From an uncultured Porphyromonadaceae bacterium (GTDB lineage Bacteria; Bacteroidota; Bacteroidia; Bacteroidales; Muribaculaceae), in contig CABUWI010000007.1 in the NCBI GenBank assembly GCA_902495245.1, forward strand, positions 1-64,000: DNA of 64,000 nucleotides, given 5' to 3'. The notes beneath the pieces were generated by a model, which was not told where the DNA came from, did not search any database, and saw nothing but the letters and a program-made list of their open reading frames with translations. The position numbers and the translations under genes are program-made. Position 1 is the first letter of the stretch. The number at the start of each line of letters is the position of its first letter. Positions 17,068 to 24,555 of this stretch are shown here, one piece after another.

Positions 17068-17084
17068 AATTGCGTTTGGAGCCT

Positions 17085-17390
17085 CGGTCATCCTCTCGTT
17101 GGCGCTTTATTGGTTAGATTGTTGAAAACGAAGAGCGTAGGAATCTGTATCGTTGCCGTCCTACGAATCGAGGCTTCTCGCATTGCCTTACCTATGTTGG
17201 ACGGCAACGCAGAAGCCCACGCTCGTATATGCAATCAGAGCGTCCGGCAATATTTCTCGCGAAATAACGTGCCGAATGCAAGATAGTTACATATCCACGG
17301 GCATCTACCGTTGCTCAATCCTTGACATAGGTATGAAATTTTGCGAGAATTTCGATTCGTCAAGAATCAGCGCTGATAAACGCTTTCTAA
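17085..17390 (-). ncRNA. Candidate structured 5' leader RNA, copy 1
   Basis: Homologous over about 300 bases to 35631-35930. In the minus-strand transcript: helix P1 pairs 17360-17352 (ACGAATCGA) with 17171-17163; P2 pairs 17333-17325 with 17197-17189, which lies in the loop of hairpin P4 (17217-17203 with 17187-17172), so P2 is a pseudoknot; P3 is a hairpin at 17274-17245. P1, P2 and P3 all differ in sequence from copy 2 yet still pair there. A competing hairpin joins 17209-17199 to 17161-17151. A nearly invariant run lies at 17275-17328. A promoter at 17429-17459 would transcribe it into the LRR gene. Confidence 0.75.
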
Positions 17391-17428
17391 AACATAATAA
17401 GCAGAGCCTCTCTTGGCTTCTTGCGCAA

Positions 17429-17459
17429 CAAAGTTACAACATTTTTCATTTCTCACAAA
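17429..17459 (-). promoter_or_regulatory. Promoter of leader copy 1 and the LRR gene
   Basis: On the minus strand: TTTG (17459-17456), a 19-bp spacer, TAACTTTG (17436-17429). Transcription would start near 17422 and run through the whole structured element before the LRR gene. Confidence 0.7.
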
Positions 17460-17603
17460 ATTTTAACATACATTTATCCGGTCCTCTCCTTTTTACGCCG
17501 ATAACTGCCGCTCGAAACCGGCAAGCAATAATTCGCGTCCGCTCGCTTTCCATGTTAACATCTGTTAAAAATCGGGGGGGTAAGTAATTACGTATATTTT
17601 TCG

Positions 17604-17611
17604 TAACTTTG
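17604..17611 (+). promoter_or_regulatory. -7 box for the outer-membrane barrel gene
   Basis: TAACTTTG, 29 bases before the chosen ATG at 17641; it argues against the longer in-frame start at 17611, which overlaps the box. Confidence 0.6.
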
Positions 17612-17640
17612 TGGCTCACGTTTCAACCAATCCTGACATC

Positions 17641-20616
17641 ATGATTCGCAGAATTGCCGCGCTCGCCGCGCTCTTGCTCATTGCAAGCCTCCTCCCCGCC
17701 GGGGCCAAGGAACTCAAAAAGTTCATTGCCCGCGGCTATATCACCATTGCCGACACCACCTCCAAGTGGGTCGGCCTCGACTCGGTCAGCGTCAGCCTCT
17801 CCAAGGCCAACGACACGATTTCCGTGCCGTTCAAGATGCTCGTGGGCAACGACGCCGAAAAGAGCACGGCCGACAGCGACGAGCTGCGCATTATGGTCTA
17901 CTCCGGCCGCGGCGAATATGTGCTCACGCTCGACCGCGAAGGCTATCAGCCGCTGATGAAGGAGTTCAAGGTTACGTCGCTGAGCCAGGACGTTGTCTGG
18001 CTCGGCAACATGCAGATGCGCAAGGAGCGCGTCAACCGGCTCAAGGAGGTAGAAGTGGTGGCCACGGCAATCAAGATGGTCATGAACGGCGACACCATCG
18101 TTTACAACGCCGACGCTTTCAACCTGGCCGAGGGCTCGATGCTCGACGCCCTGGTCAAGCAGCTGCCCGGCGCGGAGCTGAGCTCCGACGGTCAGATCAA
18201 AGTGAACGGCCGCTTTGTCAGCTCGCTGCTGGTCAACGGTCAGGACTTCTTCAAGGGCGACCCGCAGGTGGCCATGCAGAACCTGCCCGCCTATACCGTC
18301 AAGAACATCAAGGTCTACGACAAGGCCGCCGAAGACGACTATCTGACCCACGAGTCGGCCAAGCTGTCGCGCCGCGAGGAAGAGGAGAACATCGTCATGG
18401 ACGTCGTGCTCAAGAAGGAATATTCCGTCGGGCTGCTCGGCTCGGTCGAGGGCGGCTACGGCCTGCAGAACCGCTATGTGGGCAAGGCCTTCGCCATGCT
18501 TTTCACCGACAAGTTCAAGATTGCCGTGTTTGCCAACGCCAACAACCTCAACAACTCAGACGAGTTCTCGTTCTGGAACGACTCGTGGGAGAGCTGGGAC
18601 CGCGGCGGTGGCGGCCGAAGCGACATGCAGAAGGCCGGCATCACCTACAACTACGACGACACCAAGCGCTGGAAACTCAACGGCGATGCCACCTACACCC
18701 ACAACGTCAACACCACCGAGACCCAGACCTCGACACAGCAATATTTCCCCGGCTCGAAAGATCTCTATAGCCGCGAGTCCTCGCTGGCTAAGTCATCATA
18801 CCATTCGTTCCGGACGAACCACGACATCAACTATAAAGGCGACGTGGTCTACGTGAACCTGGAGCCGAAGTTCAACTACCGCCGCTCGGAAAGCGGCAAC
18901 CTCAGCCGATATGCCGAATTCAACGAGCCGCCCCTTGAAACCTATCGCACCGAGAGCCTCGACTCCGTGTTCAGCCCCAAATTCGGCCCGCGCAGCCCCT
19001 ACTACGGCAGCCTGCTTCGCCGCACCTGGCTCCGCGACTCCACTTTCAGCGAAAACCTTAGCGGTTCGCTCTATTTCTACTCCAAGATTGCGCCGCCCGA
19101 CATGCGCGGCTCGTTCTTCGTGCAGTTCAACGGCACGTTGCAAAGAAGCACCTCCGACGCCCACACCCTGATGCTCCAGCACTTCGGGGGCGCCAACACG
19201 AGCACCGACACGCCCATCAATTCCGACCGCTACCGCCGCACCGTCTCGCGCGACAACAGCGCGGCACCCTCCATCTGCTATAGCCACAAATGGACCGACA
19301 TGGGCGACGAGTGGAGCCGCTCAATCGAACTGAACACCGAAGCGCGCTATAACTACGGCTACACGGCCAACACACCCGACCAGTTCGACGCCCCGGCCGA
19401 CTATGAGTACACGCAGACCTTCCTGCCGTCGCTCACCGCCCCGGCCTTCTTCGTGCGCAACGAGCTGAACTCATACAACTCGCGCACAACCTCCCACCGC
19501 TTCCGCGCACAGGCATGGCTGAATTTCAACATCGAGCGCGTGGCTCCGGTTGACACCGGCTTCAATCCGAGGCTCAACATAAGGCTCCGAGCCGAAGAGA
19601 CATATCTGAAACGCCGCCTCGACTATCGCGGCCACACAGATGACCTCGTGAACCGCACGGACAACTTCGTCATTCCGGAAATCAGCATCAACTTCTCGTC
19701 GGGCGACAAACGGCGCCACACCTATCTGTATGCCTCATATTCTTACCGGCCCAACGAACTGCCGCTCAACATCTTCCTCGACATCCCCGACAGTTCCAAC
19801 CCGCTGGCCGTCTACACCAACAACGCCCGAGGTCTCTCCACTCCGATGGACCACCGATTCTGGGGCTACATCGGCTCATATGACCGCTCGCCGCGCCAGC
19901 TCAACTTCGGCCTGAACGCGAGCTACACCAAATCGGTCAACTCCCTCGGCCAGATGCGCCGTTTCAATCCGCAAACGGGCGTCAGCACCTACACGCCATG
20001 CAACATTCAGGGCAACTGGAACGCCTCGGGCAGCCTCTCCGCCTCGTTCTCGTTCGGCCCGAAACAGATATTCTCGCTCACCAACAATTTCTCGACGGGC
20101 TACACCAACAGCGTCGACTATCAGACGCTCAACACCGAGCCGGAGCGTTCGGAGGTGCACATGACGCGCTTCAGCGAGTCGCTCAGCCTGACCTACCGCT
20201 TCATGGAAGGAAGCACCATCGCGTTGGGCGGACAGGGCGAATGGACCCGCGGCCGCTCGGCCCTCGCCGGCTTTACGCCCGTCAACACCGCACGCTACAC
20301 TGCCGAACTGGACGTGAATGTGGATCTGCCGGCCGACATCGAAATCAACACCGAACTCAACATGATTGCCAACCGCGGCTTCGAATCCTCCTACATGAAC
20401 CGCACCCAATGGATATGGAACGCCTCGGCCACTAAAAGCATCTTGAAAGGCAACCTCGCCTTCAAAGTGTCCGCCTTCGACATTCTCAACCAGCGCAGTC
20501 CCTACGAAGTGCGCGTCAACGCCCAGGGCCGCTACGAAAGCTGGAGCAGCCAGCTGCCCCGCTACGTCCTCTTCTCCGTCATCTACAAATTCCGCCACAC
20601 CCCCAAAAAACCATAA
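17641..20616 (+). CDS. TonB-plug outer-membrane beta-barrel protein
   Basis: A 991-residue protein with a signal peptide (MIRRIAALAALLLIASLLPA, cleavage near GAKE). A carboxypeptidase-regulatory-like domain comes first (about residues 25-120, ending VVWLGNMQMRKE), then a plug-like region with LKEVEVVATAIKMVMNGDTIVYNADAF, VNGQDFFKGDPQ and LPAYTVKNIKVYDKA. The last 700 residues alternate short strands typical of a 14-22-strand barrel and end on an aromatic strand (YVLFSVIYKFRH). This matches the outer-membrane beta-barrel family related to TonB receptors but lacking a SusD partner. The substrate is unknown. It is a single gene, divergent from the LRR gene. Confidence 0.82.
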   Translation: MIRRIAALAALLLIASLLPAGAKELKKFIARGYITIADTTSKWVGLDSVSVSLSKANDTISVPFKMLVGNDAEKSTADSDELRIMVYSGRGEYVLTLDREGYQPLMKEFKVTSLSQDVVWLGNMQMRKERVNRLKEVEVVATAIKMVMNGDTIVYNADAFNLAEGSMLDALVKQLPGAELSSDGQIKVNGRFVSSLLVNGQDFFKGDPQVAMQNLPAYTVKNIKVYDKAAEDDYLTHESAKLSRREEEENIVMDVVLKKEYSVGLLGSVEGGYGLQNRYVGKAFAMLFTDKFKIAVFANANNLNNSDEFSFWNDSWESWDRGGGGRSDMQKAGITYNYDDTKRWKLNGDATYTHNVNTTETQTSTQQYFPGSKDLYSRESSLAKSSYHSFRTNHDINYKGDVVYVNLEPKFNYRRSESGNLSRYAEFNEPPLETYRTESLDSVFSPKFGPRSPYYGSLLRRTWLRDSTFSENLSGSLYFYSKIAPPDMRGSFFVQFNGTLQRSTSDAHTLMLQHFGGANTSTDTPINSDRYRRTVSRDNSAAPSICYSHKWTDMGDEWSRSIELNTEARYNYGYTANTPDQFDAPADYEYTQTFLPSLTAPAFFVRNELNSYNSRTTSHRFRAQAWLNFNIERVAPVDTGFNPRLNIRLRAEETYLKRRLDYRGHTDDLVNRTDNFVIPEISINFSSGDKRRHTYLYASYSYRPNELPLNIFLDIPDSSNPLAVYTNNARGLSTPMDHRFWGYIGSYDRSPRQLNFGLNASYTKSVNSLGQMRRFNPQTGVSTYTPCNIQGNWNASGSLSASFSFGPKQIFSLTNNFSTGYTNSVDYQTLNTEPERSEVHMTRFSESLSLTYRFMEGSTIALGGQGEWTRGRSALAGFTPVNTARYTAELDVNVDLPADIEINTELNMIANRGFESSYMNRTQWIWNASATKSILKGNLAFKVSAFDILNQRSPYEVRVNAQGRYESWSSQLPRYVLFSVIYKFRHTPKKP

Positions 20617-20666
20617 AACCAATCAGTCCAATTAGACCAATTAGTCTAATTAGTCTAATTAAAAAA

Positions 20667-21064
20667 GGGAGCCCGACCGGAACGGCCGGGCTGTAAGCCG
20701 GGTTATGTCGGGTACCGTGGTTATCGCCTCGCGGCGAACCGCGGGCCCGGTTCGTCATTTATCTTCGCGGTCTACCCCCCGGCAGCGGGCGAGCAACCCT
20801 TAATTGCCGGTATACTTGACCTTGCAACCCATAAGGCGTGCGGCAGCCGATGTCGCCGTCGGCCCCGGTGAGCTCTTGCCTCACCTTTTCACCCTTACCT
20901 GCCGAAGCAGGCGGTTATTTTCTGTCACGCTACTCTGCCGTTATTGATTCCGACAGCTACCCGTTAGGTAATATGGTGCTCTATGTTGCCCGGACTTTCC
21001 TCACACCACACTCTTAAAATGCGGCGCGCGACGAACCGTCCGGCGGCTCCGATTCAGGCTCCCC
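20667..21064 (-). ncRNA. rnpB: RNase P RNA, bacterial type A
   Basis: On the minus strand the conserved core GAGGAAAGTCCGGGC occurs near the 5' end, AGGGTGAAAAGGTG in the middle, and CATAACCCGGCTTACAGC before the 3' end. The outer helix P1 forms from GGGAGCC at 21063-21057 and GGCTCCC at 20673-20667. The length of about 398 nt is normal for type A. A run of six Ts follows the 3' end. It is the catalytic subunit that trims tRNA 5' leaders. It lies 5 bases after the proS stop on the same strand, so it may be co-transcribed with proS or have its own promoter. Confidence 0.95.
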
Positions 21065-21069
21065 TGAAT

Positions 21070-22551
21070 TTAATAATTGCGGGCAAAAATTACGCGGCGG
21101 TGCGAAGGCTTGCCCGTGAGCATGTCAACGCCCTCTTCCTCGGGGGCGTCGAGCGGAATGCAACGCAGCGTGGCCTTCGTTTCCTCCTTGATGCGCTCTT
21201 CGGTCTCGGTGGTGCCGTCCCAGTGGGCAAGAATGAATCCGCCCTTCTCGATTTCGGTCTTGAACTCCTCGAAGGTGTCGACTTTGCGCGTCATCTCCTC
21301 GCGGTGGGCAAGCGCCTTACGATAGATGTTGGTCTGAATCTCTTCGAGCAGGGCCGGAATGCGCTCGACGATGGTGTCGAGGCGGTCAACCTCTTTTTCG
21401 AGCGTGTCGCGGCGCATCACCTCGACGGTGCCGTTCTCCAGGTCGCGCGCGCCGATTGCGAGGCGCACGGGCACGCCCTTGAGCTCGTAGTCGGCAAACT
21501 TGAAGCCGGGGCGGCGGTTGTCGGCGTCGTCATACTTGACGCTGATGCCCTTCTCGCGCAGAGCCTCGACGATGGGGAGCACCTTCTCCGTTACGGCGTT
21601 GCGCTGCTCGTCGTTCTTGTAGATGGGCACGATGACGACCTGAATCGGCGCCAGATGGGGCGGAAGTACCAGGCCGTTGTCGTCGCTGTGGGTCATGATG
21701 AGCGCACCCATCAGGCGGGTCGATACACCCCACGAGTTGGCCCACACATATTCGGGCTTGTTCTCCTTGTTGACAAACGTAACGTCAAACGCCTTGGCGA
21801 AGTTCTGGCCCAGGTTGTGCGACGTGCCGCACTGCAGCGCCTTGCCGTCCTGCATCATACCCTCGATGGTGTACGTATTGAGCGCGCCGGCAAAACGCTC
21901 GTTGGCCGACTTGACGCCCTTGACCACGGGCAACGCCATATATTTCTCGGCGAAATCGGCATAGAGGTTAATCATCTGCACGGTGCGTGCCTCCGACTCC
22001 TCGGCCGTGGCGTGGGCGCAGTGGCCTTCCTGCCAGAGGAACTCGGCCGTGCGCAGGAACATGCGCGTGCGCATCTCCCAGCGCATCACGTTGGCCCACT
22101 GGTTGCACAGAACGGGCAGGTCGCGATAGCTGTGAATCCAGTTGCGATATGTGCCCCAGATGATGGTCTCCGACGTCGGGCGGATAATAAGCTCCTCCTC
22201 AAGGCGAGCCTCCGGATCGACAATCACGCCGTTGCCCTCTGGGTCGTTCTTGAGTCGATAGTGCGTAACGACGGCACACTCCTTGGCGAAGCCCTCAACG
22301 TGTTCGGCCTCGCGACAGAGATATGATTTCGGTATCAGAAGCGGGAAATAGGCATTCTGCACGCCCGTCTCCTTGAACATGCGGTCAAGCGTCTGCTGAA
22401 TTTTCTCCCAGATGGCATAGCCATAGGGCTTTATGACCATGCAGCCGCGCACGGCGCTCTGCTCGGCCAGGTCGGCTTTGACGACCAAGTCGTTATACCA
22501 CTGCGAGTAATTCTCGCTGCGCTTGGTCAGATGTTGAAGTTCTACTGCCAT
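21070..22551 (-). CDS. proS: Prolyl-tRNA synthetase, short archaeal/eukaryote-like type
   Basis: A 493-residue class II aminoacyl-tRNA synthetase that charges tRNA-Pro in the cytoplasm. Class II motifs are visible: motif 1 around GYAIWEKIQQTLDRMF, motif 2 with RPTSETIIWGTYRNWI and MRWEMRTRMFLRTAEFLWQ, and motif 3 in GVSTRLMGALIMTHSDDNG. The C-terminal half holds an anticodon-binding domain (QVVIVPIYKNDEQ) and the zinc-binding-like end typical of the 480-500-residue type, without the editing insert of the long bacterial form. This short type is the norm in Bacteroidetes. A TAAATTTG box lies on the minus strand at 22586-22593. Confidence 0.95.
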   Translation of the reverse strand: MAVELQHLTKRSENYSQWYNDLVVKADLAEQSAVRGCMVIKPYGYAIWEKIQQTLDRMFKETGVQNAYFPLLIPKSYLCREAEHVEGFAKECAVVTHYRLKNDPEGNGVIVDPEARLEEELIIRPTSETIIWGTYRNWIHSYRDLPVLCNQWANVMRWEMRTRMFLRTAEFLWQEGHCAHATAEESEARTVQMINLYADFAEKYMALPVVKGVKSANERFAGALNTYTIEGMMQDGKALQCGTSHNLGQNFAKAFDVTFVNKENKPEYVWANSWGVSTRLMGALIMTHSDDNGLVLPPHLAPIQVVIVPIYKNDEQRNAVTEKVLPIVEALREKGISVKYDDADNRRPGFKFADYELKGVPVRLAIGARDLENGTVEVMRRDTLEKEVDRLDTIVERIPALLEEIQTNIYRKALAHREEMTRKVDTFEEFKTEIEKGGFILAHWDGTTETEERIKEETKATLRCIPLDAPEEEGVDMLTGKPSHRRVIFARNY

Positions 22552-22601
22552 GTTTAATTATGTCAAATTTTTATGTTTATGAGTGCAAATTTACGCATTT
22601 A

Positions 22602-22631
22602 TTTGTTTTTAAGAAAATTTTCGTAACTTTG
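22602..22631 (+). promoter_or_regulatory. Promoter of psd-pssA
   Basis: TTTG (22602-22605), 18-bp spacer, TAACTTTG (22624-22631), 21 bases before the psd start. It is back to back with the proS promoter. Confidence 0.7.
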
Positions 22632-22652
22632 CATTGATATTAGCCGAAGAGA

Positions 22653-23372
22653 ATGGGTAAAATTCGCAAGAAACTGAAACGAGTCAGGCTGCACCGTGAA
22701 GGGACAGACATACTGCTGGTCGCCTTTGCGCTGCTGTTGCTGATAAACATAACCTTGTGGTGGCTCAACACCGTTGCAGGCATCGCCGTCAGCGTCGTCT
22801 CCATCATTCTCTATCTGACTATGGTCAACTTTTTCCGCTCGCCCAAACGCAACTTCACCGGCGACCGCGAAAACGTGGTGGTCAGCTCGGTCGACGGCAA
22901 AGTCGTGGCCCTCGAGCAGACCTTTGAACCCGAATATCTCAAACGCGAAACCATTCAGATAAGCGTCTTCATGACCATCTTCGACGTCCATGCCAACTGG
23001 TTCCCCGTTGACGGCGAAGTGATTTACGTCAAACACCACCCCGGGCGCTTCATGAGCGCATGGCTCCCGAAATCGAGCACTGAAAACGAGCGCAGCACCG
23101 TGGTTATCCGCACCGACGACGGCCAGGAAATTCTCATGCGCCAGATTGCCGGAGCCATGGCACGCCGAATCGTTACCTACGCCGAACCCGGCAACGCCGC
23201 AAACATTGAAGACCACATGGGCTTCATCAAATTCGGCTCGCGAGTCGACATCTTCCTGCCCCTCGGCACGGAAATTCTTACCCGCATCGGCGAAAAAGCC
23301 GTCGGCGGCATGTCGGTCATTGCGCGCCTTCGCCCCGAACTCTCCGAAATCATCAACGAAGATGAAAATTAA
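22653..23372 (+). CDS. psd: Phosphatidylserine decarboxylase family protein
   Basis: A 239-residue protein with an N-terminal membrane anchor of two hydrophobic segments (about 20-60, DILLVAFALLLLINITLWWL onward). The FGSR sequence near residue 193 supplies the Gly-Ser pair at which the proenzyme cuts itself to make the pyruvoyl group; ISVFMTIFDVHANWFP and the histidine in VKHHPGRF are other family marks. It decarboxylates phosphatidylserine to phosphatidylethanolamine at the inner membrane. It belongs to the short PSD-A type common in Bacteroidetes. Its stop overlaps the pssA start by 11 bases, so substrate-making and substrate-using enzymes are coupled. Confidence 0.93.
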   Translation: MGKIRKKLKRVRLHREGTDILLVAFALLLLINITLWWLNTVAGIAVSVVSIILYLTMVNFFRSPKRNFTGDRENVVVSSVDGKVVALEQTFEPEYLKRETIQISVFMTIFDVHANWFPVDGEVIYVKHHPGRFMSAWLPKSSTENERSTVVIRTDDGQEILMRQIAGAMARRIVTYAEPGNAANIEDHMGFIKFGSRVDIFLPLGTEILTRIGEKAVGGMSVIARLRPELSEIINEDEN

Positions 23373-24048
23373 AATCCGTCAGTCAATTCCAAACGCCGTT
23401 ACATGCCTGAACGTTACTTCAGGCTGCATCGCCGTGGCCCTCGCCTTTGCAGGCAACTATATCGGCGCCTCCATCGCCATATGCGCCGCCGCCGTATTCG
23501 ACTTCCTCGACGGCGCCGTAGCCCGCCTGCTCGACGCATACTCCCCCATGGGCAAGGAACTCGACTCGCTCAGCGACCTCGTCAGCTTCGGCGTGGCCCC
23601 CGCGGCCATGGTCTACACCATACTCCCCGCCCCCGCCTGCTACTTCGCCATCGCCATTCCAGTCTGCGGCGCCCTGCGCCTGGCCAAATTCAACATCGAC
23701 ACACGCCAGGTCAACGGCTTCATCGGCCTCCCCATTCCCGCCAACGCCCTCTTCTGGATAGGCATGGTCAGCTTCTGGCAAGCCAACCACCCCCAGGACT
23801 CTCAGGCATGGAGCACCACCTCGGCCATTCTCATCGTGGCCATGGCCCTTGCAATGCTCGCACCCGTAAGACTCCCCTCCCTCAAATTCCACTCCGCACG
23901 TCCCTCGATGGAAAACTCGCCGCGCTACATCATCATCATTGCCACGGCGCTCCTCGTTGCCTGGCTCGGAGTGCCCGGCCTGGCGGTAGCCATTGCCCTC
24001 TACTTCCTCTACGGCGCGGTGATGACCCTTGCCACCCGTTCTCTCTAA
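23362..24048 (+). CDS. pssA: CDP-diacylglycerol-serine O-phosphatidyltransferase
   Basis: A 228-residue integral membrane protein of the CDP-alcohol phosphatidyltransferase family. The signature D-G-x2-A-R-x8-G-x3-D-x3-D is present from about residue 50 (DGAVARL, then GKELDSLSD). Six to eight hydrophobic segments follow. It makes phosphatidylserine from CDP-diacylglycerol and serine, which the preceding enzyme decarboxylates. The start at 23362 lies inside the psd coding end (11-base overlap); a longer frame upstream is only the shadow of psd. Confidence 0.93.
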   Translation: MKIKIRQSIPNAVTCLNVTSGCIAVALAFAGNYIGASIAICAAAVFDFLDGAVARLLDAYSPMGKELDSLSDLVSFGVAPAAMVYTILPAPACYFAIAIPVCGALRLAKFNIDTRQVNGFIGLPIPANALFWIGMVSFWQANHPQDSQAWSTTSAILIVAMALAMLAPVRLPSLKFHSARPSMENSPRYIIIIATALLVAWLGVPGLAVAIALYFLYGAVMTLATRSL

Positions 24049-24075
24049 CCCTTTTCCTTCCCCCCTCTCTGAACT

Positions 24076-24408
24076 ATGTCTTTTATACTCGCCCTAATAA
24101 TATGCCTCGGCGTCTGGTTCTTCATGATTGCGCCCTTCCTGCGCCTCTGGCGCGCCTCAAAACAATGGCGCGACCTCTACAGTGCCGCCACCGGCAATGA
24201 ACGTACCCGCCAACGCCGCCAACAGCAGCCGCAACCCAAGAAAAAGAAAAAGAAAATCGACCCCACCGTCGGCGAATACGTAGAATTCACCGAAACCCAA
24301 ACCACCACCACCCAAACCGACACCGACGGAACCAACGAAGTCCACACCGAAACCGAATCCCAGATCACCGACATCACCTGGGAAGACCTCCCCCCGCAAA
24401 AAGACTAA
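24076..24408 (+). CDS. DUF4834 family membrane-anchored protein
   Basis: A 110-residue protein: one N-terminal hydrophobic helix (MSFILALIICLGVWFFMIAP), a basic stretch KKKKKK near residue 55, then an acidic, threonine-rich tail ending ITDITWEDLPPQKD. This matches DUF4834, found next to pssA in many Bacteroidales; its function is unknown. It follows pssA by 27 bases in the same direction and probably belongs to the same transcript. Confidence 0.82.
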   Translation: MSFILALIICLGVWFFMIAPFLRLWRASKQWRDLYSAATGNERTRQRRQQQPQPKKKKKKIDPTVGEYVEFTETQTTTTQTDTDGTNEVHTETESQITDITWEDLPPQKD

Positions 24409-24432
24409 CATCCCGATTCTTCCCCCCTCATC

Positions 24433-24529
24433 TGTAGGGACGCACGGCCCGTGCGTCCGCGCATAACCGTCAACACTACAACACGTTACACACTCCACAA
24501 AGCGGACGCCCGGCCCGTGCGTCCCTACA
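24433..24529. repeat. Family A palindromic repeat, paired form
   Basis: TGTAGGGACGCACGG at 24433 and CCGTGCGTCCCTACA ending at 24529 are inverted ends; each arm can also fold on itself (GGACGCACGG with CCGTGCGTCC). It lies between the converging DUF4834 and sprA genes and may end both transcripts. Confidence 0.75.
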
Positions 24530-24555
24530 CAAGGCTGTGCGGTCGCCGCTCCGGT

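Noticed and set aside
17091..17165. Start of the large LRR protein at 17091
   Set aside because: The sequence around this ATG is conserved in the second leader copy, where it does not start the gene; the ATG at 17067 gives a cleaner signal peptide. The question stays open.
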